Positions 51,388 to 64,000 of a stretch of 64,000 nucleotides of DNA are shown here, in pieces. The translations under genes and the position numbers were made by a program. The notes below the pieces were generated by a model. That model made no database searches. It was not told where the DNA came from and worked only from the letters and a program-made list of their open reading frames with translations. Positions within the stretch are counted from its first letter, which is position 1. Each line of letters begins with the position of its first letter. The DNA is from Osmia lignaria lignaria (taxonomy: Eukaryota > Arthropoda > Insecta > Hymenoptera > Megachilidae), in assembly GCF_051020975.1 (NCBI RefSeq), contig NC_135046.1, forward strand, positions 5,518,001 to 5,582,000, read 5' to 3'.

Positions 51388-54300
51388 AGCCGGATTCCAA
51401 GCATTTGTATCGTTTTGTCGTACTTCAGTGTCGGCACGCGTATCGTATGGCATCGCATTATTGCTTTTATGGCCAATAAAAGGAAAGCCGCTTCGGTGAG
51501 ACCAGCGCGCCGTCCTCGTCCTCTGCAACGATCGACCCCTCGATCCTCGGGACCATTCTATCCCGAAACCATCATCTACTCACCGTGCCCCCCTCCTCTC
51601 CTTTGACCCGACTGACCACCGTCGTTATTGCCGTTCGGTCGTTCGTTCGACCATCGGAGGTGTTGCGATTGGTTTCGTATTTCGAGGGAATATAGTTCGG
51701 GGACTCCCCGGGCCAGTTAACCGTGTGCTTACCCTTTGGGAGGTTCCGCAGCAAACGACGCCTGTCTCTGCCTCCTCTGACACCTTCTTAGCTTGTACAA
51801 ATATTACTTGGGGCTTCTTTGGTCAACATTTACGCTACAAGGGATACGTTCTTTGTTTTCTTACTGGAGGAATCGTTGGTCCGGGGGTATTGACTGTATG
51901 AAAAGGATATTATAAGCGGAGCTTCGTAGAAGTTGATTGATTCGATGATCAAAGAGTGGATAACCTTAACGCATATCTGTCGTTCGTTTATACTACAGCG
52001 AAGTGATTTTAATTTTAAAATAGCAGCGAATTTCATGGATGTTTGTTAAAGTTTCTTGCTGCACCGGCTGCCACGTTGAATGCAAAACTTTTGAAACGAT
52101 CTTCAAGAAAGGATGACCATGTAATATAAACGTAGAGCAAGTAATGCAAGATAAACGACGCAGGCGACAAAGAAACGTCCGAAACAATTACGTTTCTTCG
52201 GCTGATGATGAATCACAAAAGCAGACTGTTTATCTCACGTGACGCGCGAAAAGACGAGGCGAGACGGAAGATACTTGTACGAGGCACGGTCGTTAAGGAT
52301 AGGAACTTGTCATTCTTGTAGAACGCGAGCTCGTCTTTTCTCTAGGACGAAGGCAGCTCGTTGCACCTACAGGCGAAAGATAACCAGCCCCGTCTTCGAG
52401 GCATCAAGCTCCCCCGTTCCACTTTCCTTGTCCTAGCCGACGATATATCTCCCTGCTGTCCCCTTTCGTCGTTTGTCGGCCCCCCGCCACCCCCTCTCTC
52501 GACAACCCGACATCGCCTTCTTCGTCGAGTTCCGATGCTCCGTGAGGGTGCACGATGACACTCGGTTACGACATTAGCGACGTTTCCCACACTGTCTATG
52601 GCTCTACTTCGTCAATGTCAACCGGCTCGCCGCCACCCACGTGAAAGAACTTTCCGAGAAATAAACCAGGGAGATTGGAAAACGTCCGGCCGTTTGTACT
52701 TCTTCAAGATTTTCAACAGAGAATAATGCTGGCGATAGCGGAGGAACATTCCAAAGTTACGTGTTTCATACTAATAATATAATAAAAGTAGAAAAGAATG
52801 AAATAGCTGCGATATCAATAATTATTGTCTTGTAACAATTCAATTCCTCAAACTGGTAATTAAATAATTTATTTAAAATTCTATAAGTATTCTATAATGT
52901 TGACTGTTGGCATATCTCTGATCAGACGTTTGCTATTCAAGGGGTCGAAACGAAGATCAGTGGAGATTGATCCGAGAGATCAGAGGGTTCGCATCAACCG
53001 GGCCTTTCGACACGACAAATTAAATCCCTCTCGTGTATTCCATTCTCTCTACCCTGCATAGAGGAATTCAAGGATTTCTAAGGAGTTCTACTTCGTCTAC
53101 GCTCGTTTCTGACTTTCTTAGGAGGAAGACAATCAATAACCAACATGATTGCAGCAATATGTTCGTCGCCATTAAACTACAGCATTTGCCAACAAATTTT
53201 CCATTTCCCTTCATTTTCATTATAGGAACACAATTAAATAGTAAGGAATTATTTTAAATAAAAACTGTTTTATTATAAGAAACGTGTTATTCTGCTGATA
53301 GAAAGAGCAGTATATTCAGACACTCGATAAATTATTTCCCAAAAGTTGGAAAGTTATGCGAAAGAAACACACAGATCAAATGTATTCCGTGTCTTTCTAA
53401 GCAGAGTGTTGTTCGAGGCGAGGGCTTGATTTACGTGTACACGCTCGGGGCAAGCGTCGCTTCGGTTTCCCGTAATAGTACCACTCTGATTCCAATAACC
53501 ATGAATCTATCAGACGTCAAAACGCAATCTCTACCTGAAAACGGCCTGTACACCAAGCTACACCCTGGCGAACCACAAATCTCACGATATCTCCGATCGT
53601 ATATCTTATACTTACTGGCACCTCTTGCAGCGCGGATGTAAAAGAGGCTGACCCGCGGGAGCGACGGAGAAAGAGGGAGTTAGGGGGGAAAAAAAAAGGA
53701 GGGAACCGAGTCCGCCAGGATTTCTCTCTGTTCGACGGGGAGACGGGCGAGAGGAAAAACCGGGGAGATTGCACGGAACGGCGGAGAAAGTTGCAAACTC
53801 GAAAACTTTCCGAGGCCCTATTATCTCCGACGAGACCACCGTCCGGCACCAAGGGGGTTGTCCGGTATACCTCGATCTCTAAATACTCCGCCCTTCCCCG
53901 ACCCGTTCGTCTGCTGTGGGAGTTATTTCGGAGAAACAGGAAAAAAATAGGGGAAAAGAGGAAACAGACGCGCGATGAGGATACCTGTATGTTTCAAAGA
54001 AATAGGCAGCAGTGACTTGTATTTTGAAAAGTTAAAGTGAAATTGCAATAAATTAATTTACATTTGAAATTGTTTTTTAAATAACCTAACCGTACCTGCA
54101 AAATTAAAAAAGGAAAACGAGAAGGATTGAAAAATAAATTTGAATTTTTAAACCTTTGCCGACATAAAAAATGATCACCTGTTTTAAATTGATACAAGTT
54201 TCGCACTCTAAATAGAATCAATTATATCTCCATTTTATGAAGAATGAGAAATTTAATATTACTAGCCTGAATCAAAGTAGCCTCATGATTTAACGACGTT

Positions 54301-56037
54301 TGCAGAAGGGGTATCGCTTGTTCCCAAGGAAAATGAGCAATGGTGCCAATGACAGTGCTAACGCCGTACAAATGAATGCACGGCGAGGCTTTGACAAGCG
54401 GTAATTTATCATGTAATCCTGTCGCACCCTTCCTTGCCTTCTTCTTCCATGGTTAAGAGAAAGCGAAAGAAAAACAGAACGAAGAGGAAGGCTGAAATCT
54501 GGCGACGGTGATTGGGACAAATATAAATAAGCCAATCGGAGAACCCTCCGCGAAAGTCTTCTTCGTCTTCTTTTGCATTCGTCTCGGGAGGAAGAGATGT
54601 AAACGCGGCTTAACGGATCTTGGTAATCCCGCGGGAATAGAAACGAATGTGCGACGACTTGCTGTTGGAAAAGTCGAGTTATCGCGATCGTTTCGCGTGA
54701 AAAATACTCCGCAGTTAGTCTTTCCTCTTTTCTGCGAACAGGAATTAAATTCTTCAATTTAAACCTTCATACGTGTGCATTATCGCATGGAAAATTGAAA
54801 ATTGAAAATTCTTTCGATAAAAAACAGAACCCACAGAGGGTAAATATATTCAATAATAGAAATACTATAAAATTTTTCAATTTTTCTTTTTTTCAAACAG
54901 CTTCTCTGAATATCTATTAAATTAATCTTAATTAATTTTGGTAATTGAATTAAGAATTAGAAAAAATTTCTCAATTGTGAAAAGTATAGACAATGGGTGA
55001 TGGATAAAATGGGCAACATCTTAGCATTTATAATCAATAAATGTAATAGCAACGAAAAAAAGCTATTGCCTCCATGATTTCAACTAGAAAACTTGGATCG
55101 GTAATTTCGAATCACAGAAATCGGTCCTTCGGTTCAAATCTAGCGATAAATGATCCCATACCGGTGGAAAGCGTTCCTTCTGCTCGCCACCTTTTCTCTC
55201 TTTCGTGCCAAAAGTTTTTCCAACTTCGTATAATCATTTTTCCTGGAATGTCCCGCTGGTACCCATCCCCTGTCCCGACCATCCACACCCTGCGTAAGCC
55301 ATCGCTTCCTCGGCGATCCTCCCCTACGACCGCTTATCTCAGAGAAATTCTTTTCGCGGTTTCTTCCAGAGAATACAACCGTTGCTGCCCTTTCCACTTG
55401 CAGATTCGTTGGCGTAGAAGAATTTTAATTCTTCCTCCGCCCTCTCGCCAAAAAGTCTCGGATGATTTTCTTTCCCACGGATTTTTACGGCCACCCCTGC
55501 ATCAAAGGCTCTCCTTTGGTAAAGAAAATACGGTTCGTTTCTCTGTGTTTTGTTGATTAAAACAGCACGGGGATTTTTAAATCCGTTGCCGTAATTATTG
55601 CAATAATTTTTAACTTTTTTTAAACTGATATTTTCTGGTGATGCTACAGAGATTTTTAGCGAAATCATCGACAGAGGCCGTCGAATTTTAATCTCGCCAG
55701 TCTCTATTAATAATACATGAAGTTTGCACATTTATTCGGCGAAGGTTGGCCGTTTACATCGGCGCATCAAATATGCAGGTGTCTCAAGGAGAGAAGAAAA
55801 TAAGAAGGGGGATAGCTGAAGGAGAAACACGTGGTGATTAGATGGGGGAAGGTCCGGGACGTTGAGTTTATTAACGATATCACGGAGCAACGAGGGTGGA
55901 AGAAAGGACTCTCGATAATTTGCTGGCTCATGCACCCTTGAAAGAAAATCCATATTCTGACGTTAACGAGATTTTATAGAGCTGCGTTCGCTGTTGCCAG
56001 CCAACCAAGTTTACTGATATTGCACAAATTAAAAAAG

Positions 56038-56129
56038 ATTAGCTATGAACATTTCATGTCATATTTCATATAATTCATGAATGATAATTTTAGCTATGAA
56101 CCTCTCATGAAATGACACATGAAAATGTT
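56038..56129. repeat. Direct and inverted repeat cluster
   Basis: TTAGCTATGAAC occurs twice about 51 bases apart. GAACATTTCATGTCAT near 56047 is also inverted near 56111-56129 as ATGACACATGAAAATGTTC. The stretch can fold into a stem of about 16 bp with one or two bulges. It may be a small degenerate foldback element. Confidence 0.55.
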
Positions 56130-58130
56130 CAATTAAATCGTACGTACTTGCCCGAAGCTACCTGTCCTAAGGAAGGAAAACCGAAGCCCTTTCAGGGCCT
56201 CGGAATCGCGAGTTCTTTCGTCGAAGGACGAACGGGACGAAGTCTCCTGGCTGCGACAAATATGGAATTTGCATATAAATCGGGTATTTCCATCTGTGGC
56301 CCTAGCCCTGCAACGCCGGTTGGTTCGTTCGTTCGCGTGATACAGAAATGAAGAGATCTCCCATTTCCCTTTACCGAACCCCCTTCCTTTTCCCTCCACC
56401 TGCTTTCTCCTCGCCACTCTGCTCGGAAATACTAACCTCTAGATATTATTAATAACCCGAGATGAGATCGAACGCATCCCTCTTCGTCGTATTGAAGGGG
56501 TGGAAAATGGGAGGAGTCGAACGAAATCAATCTGCCATTCGCTCGTCGATCTGGATGCCCTTTTTTCAATTCCATTTATCGAATGCACGCTTTCTGTCCT
56601 TCGTTTCTGGTCCACGAATTTGACAGCATACACGAATCATGTTCGATTTTATTAATTAAACAAAATAAATTCTACAAGTGCATTTTGTTGAAATATAGAT
56701 CTAATTTTTTAACCCTCATTAAGAGCCAATATTTCTTATTTTGAATCCGTATTATTAACTTTTGAAAATAATTCTAGGGGAATTATATTCTAATATTTTT
56801 CTCATCAAATATTCCCCAAGAATATCATATAACATTTTTGCAGAAATTTTCAAAATCCCTAAATAATATCCCTTAATTTTATAGAATTCTATGTACGTAT
56901 AGAAAGACGTAAAATAATAAGATACCCTCTAGTGCAATTCCAAACGTATCACCCCTTTGCTCTGGAACCTCCAGGAAGAAGTGGTTTCGGCATCGTTCCC
57001 TGAAAGATCGCGTTACACCGTTTACCGCCCTCGCAATCACCCCTGGTGAGAATCTGCGCCTCTTGTTCGCGCTTTTTTCTCCCGCCATTGAACGAAGAGG
57101 AGTAGAAGAGCGCGAGCCAAAGCTAGGGAGGAAAGCAGCTTTGTAACCGAGAACCTCCTTAGGCTCTCTATCATTTTTAATCGGGAGAATAAATCGTTTG
57201 ATTCAATTATCAGGGGCATCTCCCTCGAGGACCTCCGACGACGAGTGGTTCCAAGAGAGGAAAAAAAAAACCGTCTCTTTGTCCGGCTTAAGAATCTCAG
57301 AGACACTTAAGAGGCTTAGGATCGGTTAAGGTCTGACGTTAAACACTGCCAACATTCTGCTTCCTCTTTCTCCAAAGAACTCGGGAATTTTTTCCTGATT
57401 CAAATACAGTGGTCCGGTTGTATAAATGACAATAATGGCGAACGAACGAGAAACAAAGCTGGTAGCTCGACGAACCGCTAATAAAGGATAAATTCGAGGA
57501 TAAAAAGGGAGCCACGTGTTGCGGGGCAAGCATGAGCACAAGGCAAGCCTCCAAGGAACGTTTCGAAGGCAAAGAGGGACGAGATGGAATAGTCGAGCGT
57601 GCCTTTTCCTTATTTTTATCAGGTTTTCCAAGGGGATGAATATTTAAGGGAAGCGGACTTAATCTGCGCTCGGGGATTCGCGGCAGACGCGTATCGCAAA
57701 GCAGCCGATCTCCCTTAGCTTTTTTTCCACCTCTCTTTCTCTCTCTCTTTCTCGCGCTCGTTATCCTGGCGCAAGCAAAGGGGACCAACAGGCGAGACCG
57801 GAGGTGGAGAAATAACGAACAGCATCCTGGAGGATGGAGCACGGCGGCGGTGCATGTTTCCCTAAATATTTTATGGCCGTTATCGACTCTTGACCGAGGA
57901 AATTCCATCGATAATTTCAACCCCAGCTCGCTTTCGATAGCAAAAACTGATTCGGTTACGTGGCCTTAAGCGTGCCGATGAATACCATTTAAAGATACAT
58001 ATTGAACTAATTAGAAGTTAATTAGAACTGATCAATTTCATTTTTAGCAATTTTTCACAGCCAGAAATAAGATAATATACTATCTTCAAGAACTTCTCGA
58101 ACCTGATCCTTCTATCAAGAATCTAATATT

Positions 58131-58141
58131 AAAAAAAAAAA
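58131..58141. repeat. A11 homopolymer
   Basis: Eleven A bases in AT-rich DNA. No upstream gene-like sequence suggests a retroposed poly(A) tail. Confidence 0.7.
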
Positions 58142-58953
58142 GTCGTTCGAAATAAAAAATTTGACAAACTCAAATAATTCTAAAAGTTTCAAAAACTTAC
58201 GCAAACAAAAACGAAATCATCTCAAGGTCTCAAAAGTTTTTATACTGACCACCGTTGCAAACTCTAAACAGAAACCTACATAACCACCCTAATAAAAACA
58301 TTTGCCGCACGCGCGAACGTTTTTCGCGTCGTATTAAAATGTCAAGCTCGTTGATCCGTGGTTTGGTCCGTTTCTGGGCCGACGGAAAGCTGACGGACCG
58401 GCGACCCTCTGACACCGAGACAGGATGCCGGGGCTTTCCCTTGCAAATTCTCTCTTTACCACTTCTCTGTAGCCCACCGCCCCAGGGCCCGACCACTCTT
58501 TCTCTCTCGGGGGGTTTGTTTTATCAAGAACTCGCTGCCGAGTTTTCGGATACGCGTATACAGCCCGAACTCGCACACAGCCACGTACGCGTACGAAGAA
58601 GAGGTCGGAGGGGAAAACCTTCACCGCAACCGCCGGCTGCACGAGCAGGCATGCCTGCCAACCTTTATTGGTTTTTACCGTGCAACACACAGTCCGATAT
58701 TTTTTTATTACGACAAAGCACGCGCTTAACCCCGACCGCGCATTGTTCGGCATTAAGCGTGGCAAAGGTTGCCGTAGGAAGGAGTTAACCTGCCTTCGCG
58801 GTACGAAGCGATCTTCCGGAACTCCGGCCACAAAATACCTATTGCCTTTTCTTATAGAATTTTTGAAGAATAAATGATTTCCTTATTAATCGTTCTCTTG
58901 TCTTTCTCATCATTTGAGTTTTGTATTCATGAGTTTATCAGCAAATAATTTGG

Positions 58954-59168
58954 TTAACCTTCGGACGGCGGACCATGGAGAGAGCCCCAATTTTAATTTA
59001 ATTTTATTTTCATTTCCTAAATTTTACACCGTTCCATTAAAACTTATTCTGCCAATATATGAAACTCTTTGATTTAAAAATTATAGATTTAACTTTAGAT
59101 TAATATTCTTGTATATGTTCTGTAAATTCGGGGCACAATTGACCCTGGCTCCGCTGTTCAAGGGTTAA
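58954..59168. mobile_element. TTAA-flanked piggyBac-like MITE (207 bp plus target duplications)
   Basis: TTAA at 58954-58957 and 59165-59168 bracket a body of 207 bases. The left end reads CCTTCGGACGGCGGACCATGG and the reverse complement of the right end reads CCCTTGAACAGCGGAGCCAGGG, an imperfect terminal inverted repeat of about 21 bases with several mismatches. The interior is AT-rich without coding capacity. The TTAA site and CC start fit piggyBac-derived MITEs, and the divergence between the ends suggests an older copy than the one at 12270-12427. Confidence 0.65.
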
Positions 59169-59592
59169 TTAAGATATCTTCTGACTTTTTATTGAAAGAA
59201 TTAACAGTGATTAAGAGCAAATGATTGTTTTGTTAGAAGAGATTATTTCTTCCAGGACACCCGTTGTACAGGTGATTTTGACTTTCACAGACTTTCGTTC
59301 AGAAAGCTCCGCGAGGGCTGCGTCGAAAGTAGCGGGCTAAGCTTTAGCCACGCGAATTACGAAATACTTTTACAAATTAAATACGCGTAGGCATACGGGG
59401 GAAGGTTTGCTCGCAGTGGCTTCCATCGGACCGCAGTAGCTCGACAAAGTATTCGCAACGAGGGGTGTAAAGCCCTTTTGGATCGTCGTCTCGGTTCCGG
59501 CAATTTTTTAAAGACGGCTACTTTGTCCTTTTTCATATATTCAAATAAATTACCATTGTACCTACATATAATTAATTAACTATGACTTCTAT

Positions 59593-59605
59593 GTGAAAGG
59601 GTTAA
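59593..59605. mobile_element. Possible solitary MITE end (GTGAAAGGG + TTAA)
   Basis: GTGAAAGGG followed by TTAA, about 430 bases beyond the complete MITE at 58954-59168. No left partner of its own is visible. Confidence 0.3.
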
Positions 59606-62600
59606 AGCAAATCACCCCTGTAGGTATTAATATGAAACCTGTCAATCTTTCCTGTTATAACGCTGCCTTGTATTGTATTCACTAGAGAAATAAAGTTCCT
59701 AGAAACGAGTCAATTTTCCCTGCTTCCACCCTAATCGTCTGTACAGCTCGATTTCCAGCTCGTTATTCAACAGCGACAAAGACAATCTCGCAGCGGGTAA
59801 ATTCGTTAACTTTTCTCGCAGAGTAGCCTCGAAAATGAGCAACACAGTAACGCACACAGAGCCGTCCTTTTTACAGAGCGGCGAGGAAGCAGGAAAAAAT
59901 AGCGGAGCATTAAACGCAAACAAGGGTAGCAATTTCGGAGGGGACTCGAGGAGTCGAGAGGTCGCGAGCGAGTGGAACAGGAAGACGGGGGTTTCGTACA
60001 CGGTAAAAGCGTGCTAGAGAGGGGAGTAGTCACCGAGGGAGGATAAACCAGAGTGAAGCGAGACCGAGAAAACCGAACGAGGCAAGAGCGAGAGGGTTAA
60101 GGGCTTCGGCTAGGGTTAAGAACGCTTTAGAGGGAAGCCTACGTTCTGGCGCAGTCACACGATACTTTTTAATTTACTAAAAATGCGCATTCAACCCGTC
60201 AAGTGGCTTCGAGTCGCTGAAAGGGAGGCTGAAAAGCTGCCGGGCAAGTCTTCGAGAGCTCCTATGGATCAACTTCAATGAACTTATTCTGAAACGGAAC
60301 AGAAGAGAGAAATGTTCGAATCTAACTGGACGAACTCTGATCAGGTGTGGATGACACAGATTTATCGTATTCCCTATTCATGAACTCTTTTCAGGGGTGC
60401 TCCTCTTGGTGTTGCCTCGGTATTCTTTCAGAATTAGAGATTAGTGTACTGGAAGAAAGAAGTGCTTCTTTATTTTCAGTAAAAGATATAAATTTTCTAC
60501 CGAATCACCCAGAAGGGAAGAGATCGTTAAATGATTCCCTATTTCACAGCTAATATATCAAAATAAAAATAAATTACAATTGTTCGAGTATAAACGATGA
60601 AATTGTAAAACAATTGATGGTGCAACGCTAATTAATAAATTGTAATTACTCAAGAATTAATAGCACATTGTAATTAACACAAAATTCCTGTCACAGGATT
60701 GAAATTCTTTAAAAATTAAAAAAGTTTTATAGAAACGTAAAATATACGCTTTACATTATTTAAAAAGATGAGCACCCAATTTCAAACATAAATTGCACTT
60801 ATCATAGTCGTTCCCAGAGTGCTACAATTAATATATAAATACGTGGCGCAGTAGTGGATTAACTTGGAAATGAAAATTATCCTTACGAGGGCCATGAAAT
60901 CTTCCCTTGCTGAATTTTTCGCCCCCTCAATGACAATCCAAGCGGAAGAAGTGATCCCAACCCCTGTCCCGTCGCTGGCCACCCAAGCAAAGACAACCTT
61001 CTCCTGATTCCGTCGCTTTTGTTTGAAATCACAATGTAAAAACCGAGAACGTCCGTGTAATTGGGTATATTAAATCTACGAATCGATTCAATGTTTTCGA
61101 TGTCAACAACGTTTAACCGGGCTCATTATCGATTCCCTTTTATTAGCGAAGAGAATCTTAAAAAACGGTTTCACGGAATTCAATTGAATCTAATATTTAT
61201 TCATGGAAAGATCGTAAGCTGTTTTCATAGAAATAATTGAAAATTAAGGTCGTTTTGCAACGCGATAGTTAAAGAATTCCAATCGTGCCGAATGTCCTTT
61301 TCAGATCGGATGCTAATGCTTACGACCTTGCCGATTATCGACTAAAGACCATATAGCAGAAGGGGTAGACCGCGCCCGAATAGCTAGGGTGGAAGATAAT
61401 TCGAAGTAACCGCGACAAATTCCAATATCTGGAGAAATATGCGGGGTGGCGCGTCGTTACCAGCCGCCGTGGCGTTCCTCGCGGTCATGTCTAACCTTCA
61501 TCTTATTACGGCAGAAGCACGAGACGAGAGCCGATTTCCCTTTTTCATTCTGAAAGTTGCATGTTTTTGATAGACGCGGCGGGATTGTTCCCATTCAGGA
61601 GGGCTGAAAATATTTTGGGTTACTCGAATCTGGCCGTCGTTGAAAATTACGATCCACAAACTGTACGAAGCAATGTCCAATTTATTCCCTCTTTGTTATA
61701 ACCAATTTTAATTAAATTAACTTATTATTTTGATTCAATTAAAATTTGTGATTCCTATCATTTAAAATTTGGAGAAATTTGAAATTTCTGACGTGACAAG
61801 TTTCAAACTTACCCCTTCAATATACTCATTTAAATCCCAGAAAATTTGACTTTATTTTAATATGAACACTATGGGTGAAGGAAAACAATACATTTTCTTT
61901 GTTAGACGAAATTTTCGCAAGATTTCAAGTCGGACTCGTGGCCACCTTTTTACCCTCTCAATCGTCCCATTTGCTGTTCCATTCCCGATTCATTCCGTAC
62001 ACGTCACAGTTTGCATTGTGCCCGCCAGGCCAGCGTGCCCAGCGTAAAGTGATTCTCCGACGAAATTTAATTAAAACAATCAAATTATGGAAGGAGACGA
62101 CGGTTGAGCTGGAGAGATCGAGGAGAAGAAAGGAGAGAAAAGAGGAAAAGGGACGGGACAAGCCCACGAGACTGGAAGCCCGGATAAGATTTTCTTCTCT
62201 TTCGTTTATTTTCACTCGGCTTCGCCTCGTTTCTTCACTTTTTCCTTTATTGTTGTCCACTCCTCTTTGTCTTTCTTACCTTCGGACGTCTTAACCGCAT
62301 TTCACTGCGTTAAGCTTCTTAGTTACGTTCTTATTCGCTGATCACGTAACCAAGACGTTTCGGAAATTCTATTTTTCATATAACCATCAAGAATATTTAA
62401 TTTGGAAGCTCCAATTGTTAACTGAACTTTTGGGATCAGTTTCTAAGATTGTGACAAAATAATTTGCATTGCTTTGTAATAATTCTATATTAGAGGAGAA
62501 AATAAATTTGATTAAAATAAATTAATAATTATCATTATGATAAGGAAATCGCTTATGCTGCTTTCATGATTATAATAATGGCAATAATTAATATTAAAAA

Positions 62601-64000
62601 AAAAAACAAATTAAAAATTTGCGTAAAATACCCTATACCATTATTTACAATATTAAAAAATTGGACTACGTTCATGAAGATCAACAAGATGTTGCAATAC
62701 TATTGTATTATGCTACCTATATTTAGCAGAAATGTCTGAGAAATCGTTCGTTAAACTGTATCACAGAAAGCCTGTTGAAGAAGTTCTTGTTACTGCGTAA
62801 CTTTTTGAGAGTTCAGTTCGTCATTATACCGCGAGGAAGTTTCGGCGAAAGTTCAAGTTCGCATTTGAAAGTTTTGACCCGGGGAAAAATGAGCGCCAGT
62901 GAAAGTAAGTTCACCAAAACAAAGTGAAACAATCCAATACCGCACGAGATATCAGAGTTACATCTCAATTTTAAAATCATATCGGTGCGTGTCTTGCATT
63001 TCATCCCGCTACCGAAATTGCACTTTATAAACTTTCTCCGTTACATCTTCAATTAGTTCGGTAAATATATAATAGTTGGCGAGCATCAGTGAAGTTTCTT
63101 GCTACCGTTCAAGTTTCTCCTGTTGTCTCTGTTTGCATGCTCGTTGCAACCGCTCGGTTCTATCTGATGCTCCATTTTCATTGAAACGTTACGATAGTAA
63201 TTCTTCAAAGACGTGCCACGAATATGGAGACATCTGATCAAAATTATGGAAGAGAAATTAGTAGAAATTAATAAACTTCATATTTTTAGCCTTTCTGAGC
63301 GAAGGAGTAAAATCTAAATGAAATCTTTGTCCGCAACTAAGCGATTACCGGTGTTTGTTTGATCTACCCTAATAAATGCAGTTTAATTATTCGACGCGTT
63401 TCAAGTAAACCCTACTCGAGGTTCGTTCGACGACTGAACAGACTGGCGGTGAATTGAATTCGCCGAGCGAAGGGTCAGGGGTCGAAGAGCGAGCGGTCAG
63501 GTCTCGTAGATCAGATACCGGCTACGTGGCGAAGGTGTCGATCAGGATTTCCAAGCACGTGGTCCAATGCTAACAGCATCGTAGCCGTTAGCGAAAGCTA
63601 TCCTACCTTCGAGGATAGATAACCAAGGCCAGACAGACAACGGAGCGCCTAGGGTGGAGGTATCAGGCCAGAAGCCCAGCTTCACAATCACCCCCGGGGG
63701 TTAATGCCATCAGAAGCAAACAAAGTATAAAGTAGGTAGGTAGCTGCTAAGTAGCTGCGGGCTAACTAACCAGAACTGGACAGAAGTGACGCGTTCGTTG
63801 TATATCAAAGGTTTTGCTCGATCGAGTTACTTGGGATTCGAAGAAAAGCGATGGGAATGAAGAAACGGTTGTTACGTGATCCTTGGAGAGAATTTCGTCG
63901 ATTAATATTGTATTATGAAAGCGGATGAGACGTGGTGATCAGAGATCGAATGGTTCTACCTTTAGTACAACAAAGATCTATTTTTTAAAAATCAGAATTC

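Larger units (their letters stand above)
39180..64000. other. Region upstream of the gene: first intron or intergenic DNA, no gene identified
   Basis: Nearly 25 kb without an exon I can defend. It has AT-rich stretches, GC-rich blocks (about 41.5-42.2, 57.0-57.9 and 58.3-58.9 kb), pyrimidine-rich tracts and one complete MITE. Frames of 150-190 codons occur in the GC-rich blocks, often on both strands at once. Their translations are rich in R, S, P and L and show no domain. It may be the 5-prime intron of the minus-strand gene, its promoter region, or both; I found no convincing promoter motif. Confidence 0.6.

Noticed and set aside
51733..51776. Exon-like minus-strand segment ending in a GTAAGC donor
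   Set aside because: Its phase could fit the downstream exon, but the acceptor has a weak pyrimidine tract and the peptide shows no independent support.
55074..55556. 160-codon plus-strand frame
   Set aside because: No domain; minus-strand frames overlap it, and a Ser/Pro/Arg-rich composition is typical of non-coding pyrimidine-rich DNA.
57339..57920. Longest frame in the window (193 codons, minus strand)
   Set aside because: It overlaps another minus-strand frame (57326-57631), has a low-complexity R/S/L-rich composition and no domain or splice context. A GC-rich block of this size can give such a frame by chance.
58255..58831. Opposite-strand frames of 177 and 165 codons over the same DNA
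   Set aside because: Open frames on both strands of one GC-rich block point to scarcity of stop codons, not to genes; neither shows a motif.

Overview
The window looks like a piece of an insect nuclear genome, most likely a hymenopteran and perhaps a bee. This is inferred from short exons with strong splice signals, introns of 12 and 26 kb, few transposons, many short simple repeats, and GC-rich blocks alternating with AT-rich intron sequence. I see no prokaryotic gene organisation, rRNA, tRNA, CRISPR array or viral gene.

The only gene I can support lies on the minus strand and runs from about 39.0 kb down to base 1, continuing off the left edge. Three exons carry it: 38979-39025 (47 bp), 12760-12857 (98 bp) and 1-791 (open at the window edge). 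Each has a good acceptor, two have visible donors, and all three join in one open reading frame. The encoded protein is basic, low in complexity, and carries polyglutamine and nuclear-localisation-like clusters, so a nuclear or chromatin regulator is likely. I could not name the family from sequence alone. A possible further upstream exon (39114-39179) would be separated by an 88-bp intron and also keeps phase.

The rest is non-coding as far as I can see. The 12-kb intron (792-12759) holds a 150-bp TTAA-flanked MITE. The 26-kb intron (12858-38978) holds the richest structure in the window: a 2.1-kb TTAA-flanked element with 15-bp perfect terminal inverted repeats and nested inverted-repeat arms (16559-18702), followed five bases after its duplicated TTAA by a 163-bp foldback element (18712-18874). 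The region right of the gene (39180-64000) is either an upstream intron or intergenic DNA. It holds another piggyBac-like MITE (58958-59164), several solitary MITE-like ends and microsatellites, and no gene I can defend. The many ATG-bounded frames there look like chance frames in GC-rich or purine/pyrimidine-rich DNA.

I did not find a convincing undescribed multi-gene system. The observations most worth following are the identity of the split gene and the nested palindromic mobile element inside its largest intron.
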